Shown here in pieces: positions 8,840 through 17,460 of a stretch of 64,000 nucleotides of DNA. The DNA lies in NCBI RefSeq assembly GCF_900090245.1, contig NZ_FMDN01000009.1, positions 62,001-126,000 on the forward strand, read 5' to 3'. Numbering within the stretch: position 1 is the stretch's first letter; every line of letters starts with the position of its first letter. The notes beneath the pieces are model-generated. The model did not search any database. It saw nothing but the letters and a program-made list of their open reading frames with translations, and had not been told where the DNA came from. The position numbers were made by a program, and so were the translations under genes. The DNA is from Micromonospora halophytica. Lineage in GTDB: Bacteria; Actinomycetota; Actinomycetes; Mycobacteriales; Micromonosporaceae.

Positions 8840-8855
8840 CCGTGCCCGGGCACGG
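8840..8855. terminator. 16-bp perfect palindrome between convergent genes
   Basis: CCGTGCCCGGGCACGG lies in the 79-bp gap between the convergent response regulator and sigma factor genes. It could fold in RNA from either strand. The loop is minimal, so a terminator role is only suggested by its position. Confidence 0.3.
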
Positions 8856-8866
8856 CGTACGGGAGC

Positions 8867-9667
8867 TCAGTGGGCGTCGACCAGCTGACCGCGCAGCTTG
8901 ACCAGCGCGCGGGCGAGCAGTCGCGAGACGTGCATCTGGGAGACGCCGACCTGGGCGGCGATCTCGCTCTGGGTGAGGTTGCCGTAGAAGCGCAGCGTCA
9001 GGATCTTCTGCTCACGCTCGTCGAGGGTGGCCAGGGCGGGGCCGAGGGCGACCCGCAGCTCGGCCAGCTCGAACTCGTTGTCCTCGGCGCCGAGGGTGTC
9101 GCCCAGCTCGGTGGCGCTGTCGCCGTCGCCGATCGGGGTGGACAGCGATACGGCGTTGTAGGCGCGGGCGCCCTCCAGACCCTCCAGGACCTCTTCCTCG
9201 GTGATCTCGAGGTGGGCCGCGATGTCGGCGACCGTGGGGGCCCGGTGCAGCGTCTGGGTGAGGGTGCCGTTGGCCTCGGTGATGCGCAGCCGCAGCTCCT
9301 GCAGCCGCCGCGGGACCCGGATGTTCCAGGTGCGGTCGCGGAAGTGCCGCTTGATCTCTCCGAGGATGGTGGGGATGGCGAAGCCGGCGAAGTCCACGCC
9401 CCGCGAGGCGTCGAACCGGTCCACCGCCTTGATCAGGCCGAGGGCCGCCGTCTGGGCCAGGTCGCCGTTGGGCTCGCCCCGGCCGCTGTAGCGGGCGGCG
9501 AGGTGGTTGGCCAACGGCAGCCACGCCTCGATCACCTTGTCGCGCAGCGCGGACCGCTCGGGGTGCTCTGCCGGCATCGCGGCGAGCGCCGTGATGAGCT
9601 CGCCGGCACGCTCCTCGTTGCCGGTGGCCGAGGTGCTGCTGGTTGCCCTGACGGTCGTGGTGATCAT
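8867..9667 (-). CDS. SigF/SigB-family RNA polymerase sigma factor
   Basis: 266 aa. ATG at 9667 is preceded by GGAAAGGAC. Group 3 sigma factor with region 2 (LANHLAARYSGRGEPNGDLAQTAALGLIKAVDRFD and GVDFAGFAIPTILGEIKRHFRDRTW), region 3 (TLHRAPTVADIAAHLEITEEEV) and region 4 (LDEREQKILTLRFYGNLTQSEIAAQVGVSQMHVSRLLARAL). Length and motifs match actinobacterial SigF/SigB stress and development sigma factors. No anti-sigma factor gene is adjacent; in this family activity is usually set by an RsbW-type anti-sigma coded nearby or elsewhere. A short inverted repeat AGACC-AAG-GGTCT (9732-9744) lies upstream and may be part of its promoter. Confidence 0.9.
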   Translation of the reverse strand: MITTTVRATSSTSATGNEERAGELITALAAMPAEHPERSALRDKVIEAWLPLANHLAARYSGRGEPNGDLAQTAALGLIKAVDRFDASRGVDFAGFAIPTILGEIKRHFRDRTWNIRVPRRLQELRLRITEANGTLTQTLHRAPTVADIAAHLEITEEEVLEGLEGARAYNAVSLSTPIGDGDSATELGDTLGAEDNEFELAELRVALGPALATLDEREQKILTLRFYGNLTQSEIAAQVGVSQMHVSRLLARALVKLRGQLVDAH

Positions 9668-9881
9668 GTCGTCCTTTCCGTGCCGTACGGCGTGGCGGGA
9701 CCTACCAGTCCCCCGCTCAGGCACCCACCCTAGACCAAGGGTCTGCCATCAATCAACCGAACGGACGATGGACAAAGGCACCATACAGGGTGAAACCAGC
9801 TCTGAACGAGAACCGGGCGCGACACTTCACCGCACGGTCGGGCGCACCCCGGATTCGCGCGGACTTCGACGCATCGACATG

Positions 9882-9911
9882 TTGCACGGACGTTACCGAC
9901 ACCTCTACGCT
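9882..9911 (+). promoter_or_regulatory. Cellulase promoter
   Basis: TTGCAC (9882-9887) and TACGCT (9906-9911) with an 18-bp spacer, a good match to the vegetative actinobacterial promoter. The CebR-type operator begins five bases after the -10 box, where it would cover the transcription start. Confidence 0.6.
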
Positions 9912-9915
9912 CCTG

Positions 9916-9929
9916 TGGGAGCGCTCCCG
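9916..9929. promoter_or_regulatory. CebR/CelR-type operator
   Basis: TGGGAGCGCTCCCG matches 13 of 14 bases of TGGGAGCGCTCCCA, the established binding site of the LacI-family cellulose repressor CelR of Thermobifida fusca and CebR of Streptomyces. It sits 45 bases before the start of a secreted cellulase gene and just after its promoter, so cellobiose or cello-oligosaccharides should induce this gene. Confidence 0.88.
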
Positions 9930-9974
9930 GATGTCGACGACCCCGTGCACCCGACCCGAGATTGAGACGGTCCC

Positions 9975-11423
9975 ATGAGGAACATTCCCCGCCCGACCCG
10001 GCGGCACCTGCTCGCGGCCGGCGCCGCCGCCACACTGGCCCTCGGCGCGTCGACGCTGCTGCCGGCCACGAACGCCATGGCCGCGACCGGTTGCGCCGTC
10101 ACCTACACGGCCAACTCCTGGACCGGCGGCTTCTCCGCGAACATCACCATCAGGAACCTCGGGGACGCCGTCGACGGGTGGACCCTCGGCTTCACCTTCC
10201 CCGACCCGGGCCAGCGGGTGGGCCAGGGCTGGTCGGCGACCTACCAGCAGAACGGCCAGTCCGTCACCGCGCAGAACGTGAGCTACAACGGATCCCTGGC
10301 CACCGGCGGATCCACCACCATCGGCTTCAACGGCACCTGGACCGGCGGCAGCAACCCCTCGCCCACGTCGTTCACCCTCAACGGCACCGTCTGCGCCGGC
10401 AGCACCACGCCCACCACCCCGCCCCCGACCACCACGCCGCCGCCGAGCACCCCGCCGCCCACCACGCCGCCGCCGACCACCGGGCAGACCCCCGTGGCGA
10501 TCAACGGACAACTGCGGGTCTGCGGGGTCAACCTGTGCAACCAGTACGGCAGGCCGATCCAGCTACGCGGCATGAGCACGCACGGCCTGCAGTGGTTCCC
10601 CCAGTGCTACAACGACGCCTCGCTGGACGCGCTCGCCACCGACTGGCGCTCCGACCTGCTGCGCATCGCGATGTACGTGCAGGAGGACGGCTACGAGACC
10701 AACCCGACGGCCTTCACCAACCGGGTCAACGCGCTGGTGGACGAGGCGAGCGAGCGCGGCATGTACGCGCTGATCGACTTCCACACCCTGACCCCCGGTG
10801 ACCCGATGTACAACCTGGAGCGGGCCAAGACCTTCTTCGCCGACGTCGCCGCCCGCAACGCCGACAAGAACAACGTGATCTACGAGATCGCGAACGAGCC
10901 CAACGGCGTCAGCTGGCAGACCATCAAGAACTACGCCGAGCAGGTCATCCCGGTCATCCGCGCCAACGACCCGGACGGCATCGTCATCGTCGGCACCCGG
11001 GGCTGGTCCTCGCTGGGCGTCTCGGAGGGCGGCAACGCCACCGAGGTGATCAACAACCCGGTCAACGCCGGCAACGTCATGTACGCGTTCCACTTCTACG
11101 CCGCGTCGCACAAGGACAACTACCGGGCCGAGCTGGAGCGGGCGGCCGCCCGGCTGCCGATGTTCGTCACCGAGTTCGGCACGGTGTCGTACACCGGTGA
11201 CGGCGGCGTCGACACGGCCAGCAGCACCGCCTGGGTTGACCTGATGGACCGGCTGAAGATCAGCTACGCGAACTGGACGTACTCCGACAAGGCCGAGGGC
11301 AGCGCCGCCTTCAAGCCGGGCACCTGCAACGGCAGCACGTACGCCGGCACCGCCGTGCTCACCGAGTCCGGCAACTTCATGCGCAACCGGATCCGCACCC
11401 CGGACGACTTCCCCACCAGCTGA
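9975..11423 (+). CDS. Secreted CBM2-GH5 endo-1,4-beta-glucanase
   Basis: 482 aa. The N-terminus has a Tat-like signal (TRRHLLAAGAAATLALG) with likely cleavage after AMA at about residue 36. A family 2 carbohydrate-binding module follows (about 38-138; TGCAVTYTANSWTGGFSANI to LNGTVCAG, with the paired cysteines), then a Thr/Pro linker and a GH5 catalytic domain from about 175. The acid/base Glu308 lies in IANEPNG and the nucleophile Glu400 in FVTEFGTV. It should cut internal beta-1,4 bonds of cellulose outside the cell. A CebR-type box overlaps its promoter region. A strong bidirectional hairpin follows the gene. No cellobiose transport or CebR gene lies in the window. Confidence 0.95.
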   Translation: MRNIPRPTRRHLLAAGAAATLALGASTLLPATNAMAATGCAVTYTANSWTGGFSANITIRNLGDAVDGWTLGFTFPDPGQRVGQGWSATYQQNGQSVTAQNVSYNGSLATGGSTTIGFNGTWTGGSNPSPTSFTLNGTVCAGSTTPTTPPPTTTPPPSTPPPTTPPPTTGQTPVAINGQLRVCGVNLCNQYGRPIQLRGMSTHGLQWFPQCYNDASLDALATDWRSDLLRIAMYVQEDGYETNPTAFTNRVNALVDEASERGMYALIDFHTLTPGDPMYNLERAKTFFADVAARNADKNNVIYEIANEPNGVSWQTIKNYAEQVIPVIRANDPDGIVIVGTRGWSSLGVSEGGNATEVINNPVNAGNVMYAFHFYAASHKDNYRAELERAAARLPMFVTEFGTVSYTGDGGVDTASSTAWVDLMDRLKISYANWTYSDKAEGSAAFKPGTCNGSTYAGTAVLTESGNFMRNRIRTPDDFPTS

Positions 11424-11441
11424 CCCCGTCCCACCACCACA

Positions 11442-11476
11442 GCGGCGCCCCGTCCCACCCCGGGACGGGGCGCCGC
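11442..11476. terminator. Strong bidirectional terminator hairpin
   Basis: Perfect 15-bp stem GCGGCGCCCCGTCCC / GGGACGGGGCGCCGC with a 5-nt loop, between the cellulase stop and the convergent FAD dehydrogenase stop. It can serve both genes. Confidence 0.8.
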
Positions 11477-11495
11477 GCTGTTCCGGCCGGCGCGC

Positions 11496-13154
11496 TCAGC
11501 CGACGGCGGCGGCTGCGGCCCGGCCGGCGGTACGACCGGAGAAGAGGCAGCCGCCGAGGAAGGTGCCCTCCAGGGCGTTGTACCCGTGCATCCCGCCGCC
11601 ACCGAACCCGGCCACCTCGCCGGCGGCGTACACCCCGCCCAGCGGCTCGCCGTCCGCCCGCAGCACCCGGCCGGACAGGTCGGTCTGCAGCCCACCGAGG
11701 GTCTTGCGGGTGAGCACGTGCAGCTGCACGGCGATCAGCGGGCCGGCCGCCGGGTCGAGCAGCCGGTGCGGGGTGGCGACCCGGATGAGCCGGTCACCCC
11801 GGTACCGGCGGGCGCCCCGGATCGCGTGCAGCTGGGCGTCCTTGCCGAACGGGTTGGCCAGTTCCCGGTCCCGCGCCTCGACGACGCGGCGCAGCTCGGC
11901 GGCCTCGAGCTGCGGCCCGTCGGTCTCGGCGGCCAGCCTGTTCATCCCGTCGACCAGCTCGGGCAGGCCGTCGGCGACGACGAAGTCGGCGCCGTGCCGC
12001 TTGAACGCCTCCACCGGGCCGGGCGCGCCGGGACGGACCCGGCCGAGGACCTGGCGGACGCTGCGGCCGGTCAGGTCCGGGTTCTGCTCGGAGCCCGACA
12101 GCGCGAACTCCTTCTCGATGATCTTCTGGGTGAGCAGGAACCAGCTGTAGTCGTACCCGGTGGCGCGCAGGTGCCGCAGGGTCGCCAGGGTGTCGAAGCC
12201 GGGGAAGAGCGGCGCCGGCAGCCGCCGGCCGGTGGCGTCGAGCCAGAGCGCCGAGGGGCCGGGCAGGACGCGGATGCCGTGCCGGGGCCAGACCGGATCC
12301 CAGTTGCGCAACCCTTCGGTGTAGTGCCACATCCGGTCCGGGTTGACGACCTGCCCGCCGGCGGCCTCGGTGATGGCGAGCATCCGCCCGTCGACGTACG
12401 CCGGCACCCCGGCGACCATCCGGGTCGGCGGGGTGCCCAGCCGCTGCGGCCAGGCCCGCCGGACGAGGTCGTGGTCGCCGCCGATGCCGCCGGAGGTGAC
12501 GATCACGGCCTGCGCCGCGTACGCGAAGTCGCCCACCACGGTCCGCGACGTGCGCTGCCCGCGCGGGGCGTCGTCGGGCGCCAGGACCGCGCCGCGCACG
12601 CCGGTGACGACGCCGCCGGTGGTGACCAGCTCGTCCACCCGGTGCCGGAACAGCAGCCGCACCCGCCCCTCGGCCTCGGCCTGCCGGACCCGCCGGACGA
12701 ACGGCTCCACCAGGCCGGGGCCGGTGCCCCAGGTGATGTGGAAGCGGGGCACGGTGTTGCCGTGCCCGTGCGCCGCCGCACCACCCCGTTCGGCCCAGCC
12801 GACCACCGGGAACAGCCGGTGGCCCATCCCCCGCAGCCAGGCCCGCTTCTCCCCGGCCGCGAACTGCACGTACGCCTCGGCCCACCGGCGGGGCCAGTGG
12901 TCCTCCGGCCGGTCGAAGGCGGCACTGCCCGTCCAGTCCTGCCAGGCCAGCTCGACCGAGTCGCGGATGCCCATCCGCCGCTGCTCGGGTGAGTCGACCA
13001 GGAAGAGCCCGCCGAACGACCAGTGCGCCTGCCCGCCGAGGTTCTGCTCCGGCTCCTGGTCCAGCAGCAGCACCCGGCGGCCGGCGTCGGCGGCCTCGGC
13101 GGCGGCGACCAGGCCCGCCAGGCCGGCGCCGATCACGATGACATCGGTATCCAC
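11496..13154 (-). CDS. FAD-binding dehydrogenase (KSTD/fumarate reductase flavoprotein-like)
   Basis: 552 aa, GTG at 13154. The N-terminal dinucleotide-binding fold DVIVIGAGLAGLVAAAEAADAG with a downstream acidic residue (LLLDQEPEQN) binds FAD. GGQAHWSFGGLF, TSGGIGGDHDLVRRAWP and the C-terminal GGVYAAGEVAGFGGGGMHGYNALEGTFLGGCLFSGR are typical of the FAD_binding_2 family, which includes 3-ketosteroid dehydrogenases and fumarate reductase-like enzymes. The substrate cannot be told from sequence. It is divergent from a PucR-type regulator; an imperfect palindrome lies between them, so that regulator probably controls this gene. Confidence 0.88.
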   Translation of the reverse strand: MDTDVIVIGAGLAGLVAAAEAADAGRRVLLLDQEPEQNLGGQAHWSFGGLFLVDSPEQRRMGIRDSVELAWQDWTGSAAFDRPEDHWPRRWAEAYVQFAAGEKRAWLRGMGHRLFPVVGWAERGGAAAHGHGNTVPRFHITWGTGPGLVEPFVRRVRQAEAEGRVRLLFRHRVDELVTTGGVVTGVRGAVLAPDDAPRGQRTSRTVVGDFAYAAQAVIVTSGGIGGDHDLVRRAWPQRLGTPPTRMVAGVPAYVDGRMLAITEAAGGQVVNPDRMWHYTEGLRNWDPVWPRHGIRVLPGPSALWLDATGRRLPAPLFPGFDTLATLRHLRATGYDYSWFLLTQKIIEKEFALSGSEQNPDLTGRSVRQVLGRVRPGAPGPVEAFKRHGADFVVADGLPELVDGMNRLAAETDGPQLEAAELRRVVEARDRELANPFGKDAQLHAIRGARRYRGDRLIRVATPHRLLDPAAGPLIAVQLHVLTRKTLGGLQTDLSGRVLRADGEPLGGVYAAGEVAGFGGGGMHGYNALEGTFLGGCLFSGRTAGRAAAAAVG

Positions 13155-13220
13155 ACCCCCGACGGTACGTACGACGCTGCCAATATCATCGCCTTCGGCG
13201 CGCAAGATGCCCGCCCTGTT

Positions 13221-13238
13221 TTGTCACCCGGATGACAA
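13221..13238. promoter_or_regulatory. Inverted repeat between FAD dehydrogenase and PucR regulator
   Basis: TTGTCA-CCCGGA-TGACAA, a 6-bp perfect inverted repeat whose centre is also nearly symmetric. It ends next to the AAGGAG ribosome binding site of the PucR gene and lies 67 bp upstream of the FAD dehydrogenase start. A likely operator for the PucR protein, coupling autoregulation to control of the divergent gene. Confidence 0.5.
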
Positions 13239-13247
13239 GGAGTGCCG

Positions 13248-14474
13248 GTGTCCGACGCGCTCATCGACATCGAGCCGGGCCTCGCCGGAGTGGCGCCGGC
13301 CGTCGGAGAGCACGTACGCGGCCTCCGCGACCCGCTGCACGAGCGGATCCTCGGCACCGTCCGGGCCGCCATGCGGGCCCAGGGCCGCTCGCTCACCGGC
13401 GGGCAGGGCCAAGGGCTGACCCTCGGCGTGCAGACCGCGGTGGACTCCTTCGTCGACGCGCTCGCCGACCCCGGCCGGGACCTGACCGCCACCCGCGCCG
13501 TCTTCCACGCGCTCGGGCGCACCGAGTACCGCGAGGGCCACCGGGTCGACGCCCTGCGTACGGTGCTCACCCTCGGCGCGCGCGACATCTGGGCCTTCCT
13601 GGTGGCGCACAGCCCGCGCACCGCACCGGCGGACCTGTACGTCATCGCCGGGGCGCTGTTCGGCTACGCCGACGCCCTGGCCGGCGCGGCGGCGGAGGGC
13701 TTCCTCGACGAGCAGCGCGACGCCGCGCAGGACTGGGCCACCACCCGACGCCGCCTGATCACCCTGCTCGTCCAGCCGGAGCCCCCGGGCGACGCCGCGC
13801 TGCACGCCGCCGTCGACGCGGCCCGCTGGGTGCTGCCGCGCACCGTCGCCGTGCTCAGCGTCGACGGCGTCGACGCCGAGCACCTGGCCCGCACGATCGG
13901 TGGGGGCGCGATCGCCACCGTCGTCGACGACGCCGTACGCGTCGTCCTGCCCGACCCGGGCGCCCCCGGACGCCTCGACCGGGCCCGACGGGCGCTGGCC
14001 GGCCGACGGGCGGTCCTCGGTCCCACCGTCGAGCTGGGCCGGGCCCGGCTGTCGTACCGGATCTCGCGGCGGGCGCTGGCCCTGCGGCAGGAGGGTCGGC
14101 TCCCCGCCGACGCGCCCGTCACCACCGACGAGCACCTGCTCACCCTGCTCCTGGCCTGGGAGCCGGGCCTCGCCGACCACCTCACCGACGCCTGGCTCGC
14201 CCCGCTGGCCGGTCTGCGGCCGGCCACCCGGCGGACCCTCACCGAGACGCTGCACAGCTGGCTGCGCCGGCAGGGGCAGGTGGTCGCCGTGGCCGAGGAG
14301 CTGCACACCCACCCGCAGACCGTCCGCTACCGGATGCGTCAGCTGCGTGCGGCGTTCGGGGCCGCCCTCGACGACCCCGACACCCGGCTCACCCTCCAGC
14401 TCGCCCTGCGCCACCACCTCGGCGCGGACTCGCCACGGCAGCCGCCCGGCCGACGGAATCCGCCGCCCCGTTGA
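13248..14474 (+). CDS. PucR/CdaR-family transcriptional regulator
   Basis: 408 aa. I chose GTG at 13248 because AAGGAG (13237-13242) is spaced five bases from it; an in-frame GTG at 13242 overlaps that site. The N-terminal half is a helical sensor region (RDPLHERILGTVRAAMRAQG, LYVIAGALFGYADALAGAAAEGFLDEQ). The C-terminus has the HTH_30 domain (LTETLHSWLRRQGQVVAVAEELHTHPQTVRYRMRQLRAAFG) diagnostic of PucR/CdaR regulators. These usually activate genes for use of a small metabolite. The divergent FAD dehydrogenase is the probable target. The ligand is not predictable. Confidence 0.88.
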   Translation: MSDALIDIEPGLAGVAPAVGEHVRGLRDPLHERILGTVRAAMRAQGRSLTGGQGQGLTLGVQTAVDSFVDALADPGRDLTATRAVFHALGRTEYREGHRVDALRTVLTLGARDIWAFLVAHSPRTAPADLYVIAGALFGYADALAGAAAEGFLDEQRDAAQDWATTRRRLITLLVQPEPPGDAALHAAVDAARWVLPRTVAVLSVDGVDAEHLARTIGGGAIATVVDDAVRVVLPDPGAPGRLDRARRALAGRRAVLGPTVELGRARLSYRISRRALALRQEGRLPADAPVTTDEHLLTLLLAWEPGLADHLTDAWLAPLAGLRPATRRTLTETLHSWLRRQGQVVAVAEELHTHPQTVRYRMRQLRAAFGAALDDPDTRLTLQLALRHHLGADSPRQPPGRRNPPPR

Positions 14475-14506
14475 ACCTTCCGGCCGCCAGGTACGAACCA
14501 GAGTGC

Positions 14507-16141
14507 GTGCGTACCCGATCGGCCGTCCTGGGGCTGCTGCTCGCCCTGCTCTGCGTCCCGCTGCTCCCGGCGGCCCCGGCGTCCGCCCACGCCGTGCTGG
14601 TCGCCACCGCCCCGGTGCGCGACGCGGTGCTCGGGTCCCCACCGTCGGAGGTGGTGGTCACCTTCAGCGAGCCGGTCTCCCCCGTCCCGGACCGGGTGCA
14701 GGTTCTCGGCCCGGACGGCCGGCGGGTGCACACCGGTGAGCCGTCGGTGCGGGGGGCGACGATGCGGATCTCGGTCCGGGTGCCGGAGCGACCACTCGGG
14801 ACGTACCTGGTGAGCTACCGGGTGATCTCCGCCGACAGCCACCCGGTGGCAGGCAGCTTCACCTACTCCGCCGGAGCGCCCTCGCTGAGCCCGCCGCAGG
14901 CCGACGACGAGGCCGACCCGCAACCGGCCGGCATCCTGGTGCCCGTCGCGAAGTACGCCGGTTACCTGGGACTGGTGCTGGTCGTCGGCCCGACCCTGCT
15001 CACCGCCACGCTGTGACCGCGCCGGCGGTCGCGCCGGGGCGCGGCCGTCACCGCGTACGCCGGACTCGCCCTGGTGGTCGCGGCGACCGCCGTCACCTGG
15101 GTCGGGCAGGCGGCGGACACGGTGGGGGTGCCGGTCGGCGACCTCACCGGCGAGGACCTGGCGGCGGTCGGCGACAGCGACGTCGGCGTGGTGCTCGCCG
15201 TCCGGGTGGCGGTCACCGGGGCCGCCGCCACGCTGCTGCCGGCGGTCGTGGCCGGGCGGGCCGGGCGGTGGCGGCGGGCGTCGCTGGCGGGCGTCGGGGT
15301 GGCCGGGCTGGCCACCTGGCCGCTGGCCGGGCATCCCGTCGCCTCGCCGCTGCCGCCGGTGAGCGTCGCCGTCGCCGTCGTCCACCTCGCCGCGGTGAGC
15401 GTCTGGCTGGGCGGCCTGCTCACCCTGGTGGCATTCCTCCTGCGCGGCGCCCACGAGCGGGTGCTGGCGCGGATCCTGCCGGTCTGGTCCCGGTGGGCCA
15501 CGATCGCGGTCGGCTGGCTGGTCGCCACCGGGGTCGGGCAGGCGACGATCGAACTGGGTCGGCCCGGCACGCTGGTCGACACCGGCTACGGGCGGCTGCT
15601 GCTCGGCAAGGCGGCGCTGCTCGCCGTCGTACTCGCCGTCGCCGCCGGGCAGCGCTGCCTGGTCCGGCGCGGTACGGCGGCGGCCCGCCCGGGGGTGGTC
15701 GCCCGGGCGGCCGGGGTCGAACTCGTCGCCACCGCCGTGGTGCTGGCGCTGACCGCCGCGCTGGTGCAGACCCCGCCGGGGCGTACCGCCGGCACCGAGG
15801 CCGCCCGGGCGGCACGCGAGGGTGTCGCCCAGACCCTGACCACCGGCCTGTACACGCTCCAGTTCGACGTCTACCCGGTGAAGCTCGGCGCGCCGAACTC
15901 GCTGCACGCCTACGTCTACACGTCCCGGGGTGAAGCGCTGCCGGTCGCCGAGTGGACGGTGAGCCTGGCCCTGCCGGAGGCCGGGATCGAGCCGGTCAGC
16001 GTGCCGGTCGAGACACCGGAGCCGAACCACGGCAGCGCGGAGGTCCGGTTCCCGGTCGCCGGTGAGTGGCGAATCCGGTTCACGGTCCGCACCAGCGAGA
16101 TCGACCAGGCCACGGTCACCGCCACGGTGCCGGTGCGCTGA
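14507..16141 (+). pseudogene. CopC-CopD-YtkA copper resistance fusion, in-frame TGA
   Basis: Starts at GTG 14507. A signal peptide (VLGLLLALLCVPLLPAAPASAHA) precedes the CopC domain, with the first copper-binding His right after cleavage and HPVAGSFTYS further on. The CopD membrane domain begins at KYAGYLGLVLVVGPTLLTATL and is interrupted by TGA at 15014-15016; the frame then continues unchanged (PRRRSRRGAAVTAYAGLALV) through several helices and a C-terminal YtkA-like domain (LYTLQFDVYPVKLGAPNSLH). Homologues normally carry ALWPRR at this point, so a TGG to TGA change is the simplest reading. As written, the cell makes only CopC plus one helix, unless translation restarts at GTG 15074. Role of the intact family: copper binding and uptake or tolerance. 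Confidence 0.82.
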
Positions 16142-16189
16142 GCCGGGTCCGTACGCGCACGGGTCGCGCCGGCGTTCCCGACGACGCTC

Positions 16190-16198
16190 GAAAGTTTC
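16190..16198. promoter_or_regulatory. GAAA-n-TTTC operator, distal copy
   Basis: GAAAGTTTC, the same pattern as the perfect palindrome at 16301-16311 and 111 bp upstream of it. A second site at this distance could support looping by the LacI-family regulator coded just downstream. Confidence 0.45.
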
Positions 16199-16300
16199 TG
16201 TCAGATTTTCGGCTGCGGGTCACATCGGGGTACTCCTGAGCAGCGGCGAAGGCGCGAGTCCAGCGCCGCGCCGGCCGACGGCCAGGTCGTCCGCGAGTGT

Positions 16301-16311
16301 CGAAACTTTCG
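16301..16311. promoter_or_regulatory. CGAAA-C-TTTCG operator of LacI regulator
   Basis: CGAAACTTTCG is a perfect palindrome 46 bases before the start of the LacI-family gene, followed at once by a -10-like TATGCT (16315-16320). Operators of this GAAA/TTTC type are typical of actinobacterial LacI repressors for xylose, xylan and related sugars. Autoregulation is likely. Confidence 0.6.
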
Positions 16312-16356
16312 GGGTATGCTGCCGGCCTGACCGGGCGATCCATCGGGAGTGAGTTC

Positions 16357-17373
16357 ATGGACAACCAACGCGCAACGCTGGCGCAGATCGCCCGCGACGC
16401 CGGCGTGTCGGTGCCCACCGTCTCCAAGGTCCTCAACGGCCGGCCCGACGTGGCGGCCACCACCCGGCAACGGGTGCAGGCGCTGCTCGACGAGCGCGGC
16501 TACACCGGCCGCACCGCCGGTCGCACCACCGGCGGGGCCGGCCTCATCGACCTGGTGCTGCGCGACCTGGGCAGCCCGTGGGCCATGCAGATCATCGACG
16601 GGGTCGAGGAGCACGCCCACCGCGCCGGCTTCGGCGTGGTCGTCTCGGCCGCCCACGGCCGACACCGCAGCCGCCCCGACCGGCGCTGGATCGAGCAGCT
16701 CTCCGCCCGCCGCTGCGACGGGGTGCTGCTGGTCCTGTCGGACCTGTCGGCCAGCCAGCACGACCAGCTCGCCGAACTCGGCATACCGGTGGTCGTCATC
16801 GACCCGGCCGGGCAGCCGACCCCCGACATCCCGTCCGTCGGCGCCACCAACTGGTCCGGCGGTCTCGCCGCCACCGAGCACCTGCTCGGCCTCGGGCACC
16901 GCCGGATCGCGGTCATCGGCGGCCCGCCCGACGTGCCGTGCAGCCGGGCCCGGGTGGACGGCTACCGGGCCGCGATGAACGCCGCCGGGCAGCGCATTCC
17001 CGCCGGGTACGTGCGCGCCGGGGACTTCACCTCGCCCTCCGGCTACCGGGAGACCAACGCCCTGCTCGACCTGTCCCGGCCCCCCACCGCGATCTTCGCC
17101 TGCTCCGACGAGACCGCCTGGGGGGCGTACGAGGCCCTCTACGAACGCGGCGCCCGGGTGCCCGACGACATGAGCGTCGTCGGCTTCGACGACGTCGACG
17201 GCGCCCGCTGGGCCATCCCGCCGTTGACCACCGTCCGGCAGCCGCTGACCGAGATGGCCGCGATGGCCACCCGGATGCTGCTCGCCCTGATGAACGGCGA
17301 GGAGCTCGACAGTCGCCGGATCGAGCTGGCCACCCCGCTGGTCGTCCGGCACAGCACCCGCCCGGTGGGGTGA
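16357..17373 (+). CDS. LacI-family sugar-responsive transcriptional regulator
   Basis: 338 aa. ATG at 16357 follows GGGAG. The N-terminal LacI helix-turn-helix reads TLAQIARDAGVSVPTVSKVLNGRPDVAATTRQRV. The effector domain has the periplasmic-binding-protein fold (SPWAMQIIDGVEEHAHRAGF, GATNWSGGLAATEHLLGLGHRRIAVIGG, DDMSVVGFDD and PPLTTVRQPL). The TVSKVLNGR recognition helix is of the type linked to GAAA/TTTC operators, and such a site lies in its own promoter. No sugar operon is next to it, so it is either purely autoregulated here or controls distant genes. Not CebR by recognition-helix sequence, so it is probably not the regulator of the cellulase at 9975. Confidence 0.9.
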   Translation: MDNQRATLAQIARDAGVSVPTVSKVLNGRPDVAATTRQRVQALLDERGYTGRTAGRTTGGAGLIDLVLRDLGSPWAMQIIDGVEEHAHRAGFGVVVSAAHGRHRSRPDRRWIEQLSARRCDGVLLVLSDLSASQHDQLAELGIPVVVIDPAGQPTPDIPSVGATNWSGGLAATEHLLGLGHRRIAVIGGPPDVPCSRARVDGYRAAMNAAGQRIPAGYVRAGDFTSPSGYRETNALLDLSRPPTAIFACSDETAWGAYEALYERGARVPDDMSVVGFDDVDGARWAIPPLTTVRQPLTEMAAMATRMLLALMNGEELDSRRIELATPLVVRHSTRPVG

Positions 17374-17460
17374 CGCCGGCCCGCCCGCGGCCGACGGATG
17401 TTGCGCGACATTGAACGACTGGGGCTCCGTCACCGTACGACCGGATGAAGGGAGCTGCTG

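Noticed and set aside
15014..15016. Selenocysteine or programmed readthrough at TGA
   Set aside because: The expected residue is Trp, there is no SECIS-like hairpin after it and copper proteins of this family do not use selenocysteine.
16357..17373. CebR regulator of the cellulase
   Set aside because: Its recognition helix (TVSKVLNGR) and its own GAAA/TTTC operator differ from the CebR type, and it is not linked to cellobiose genes.
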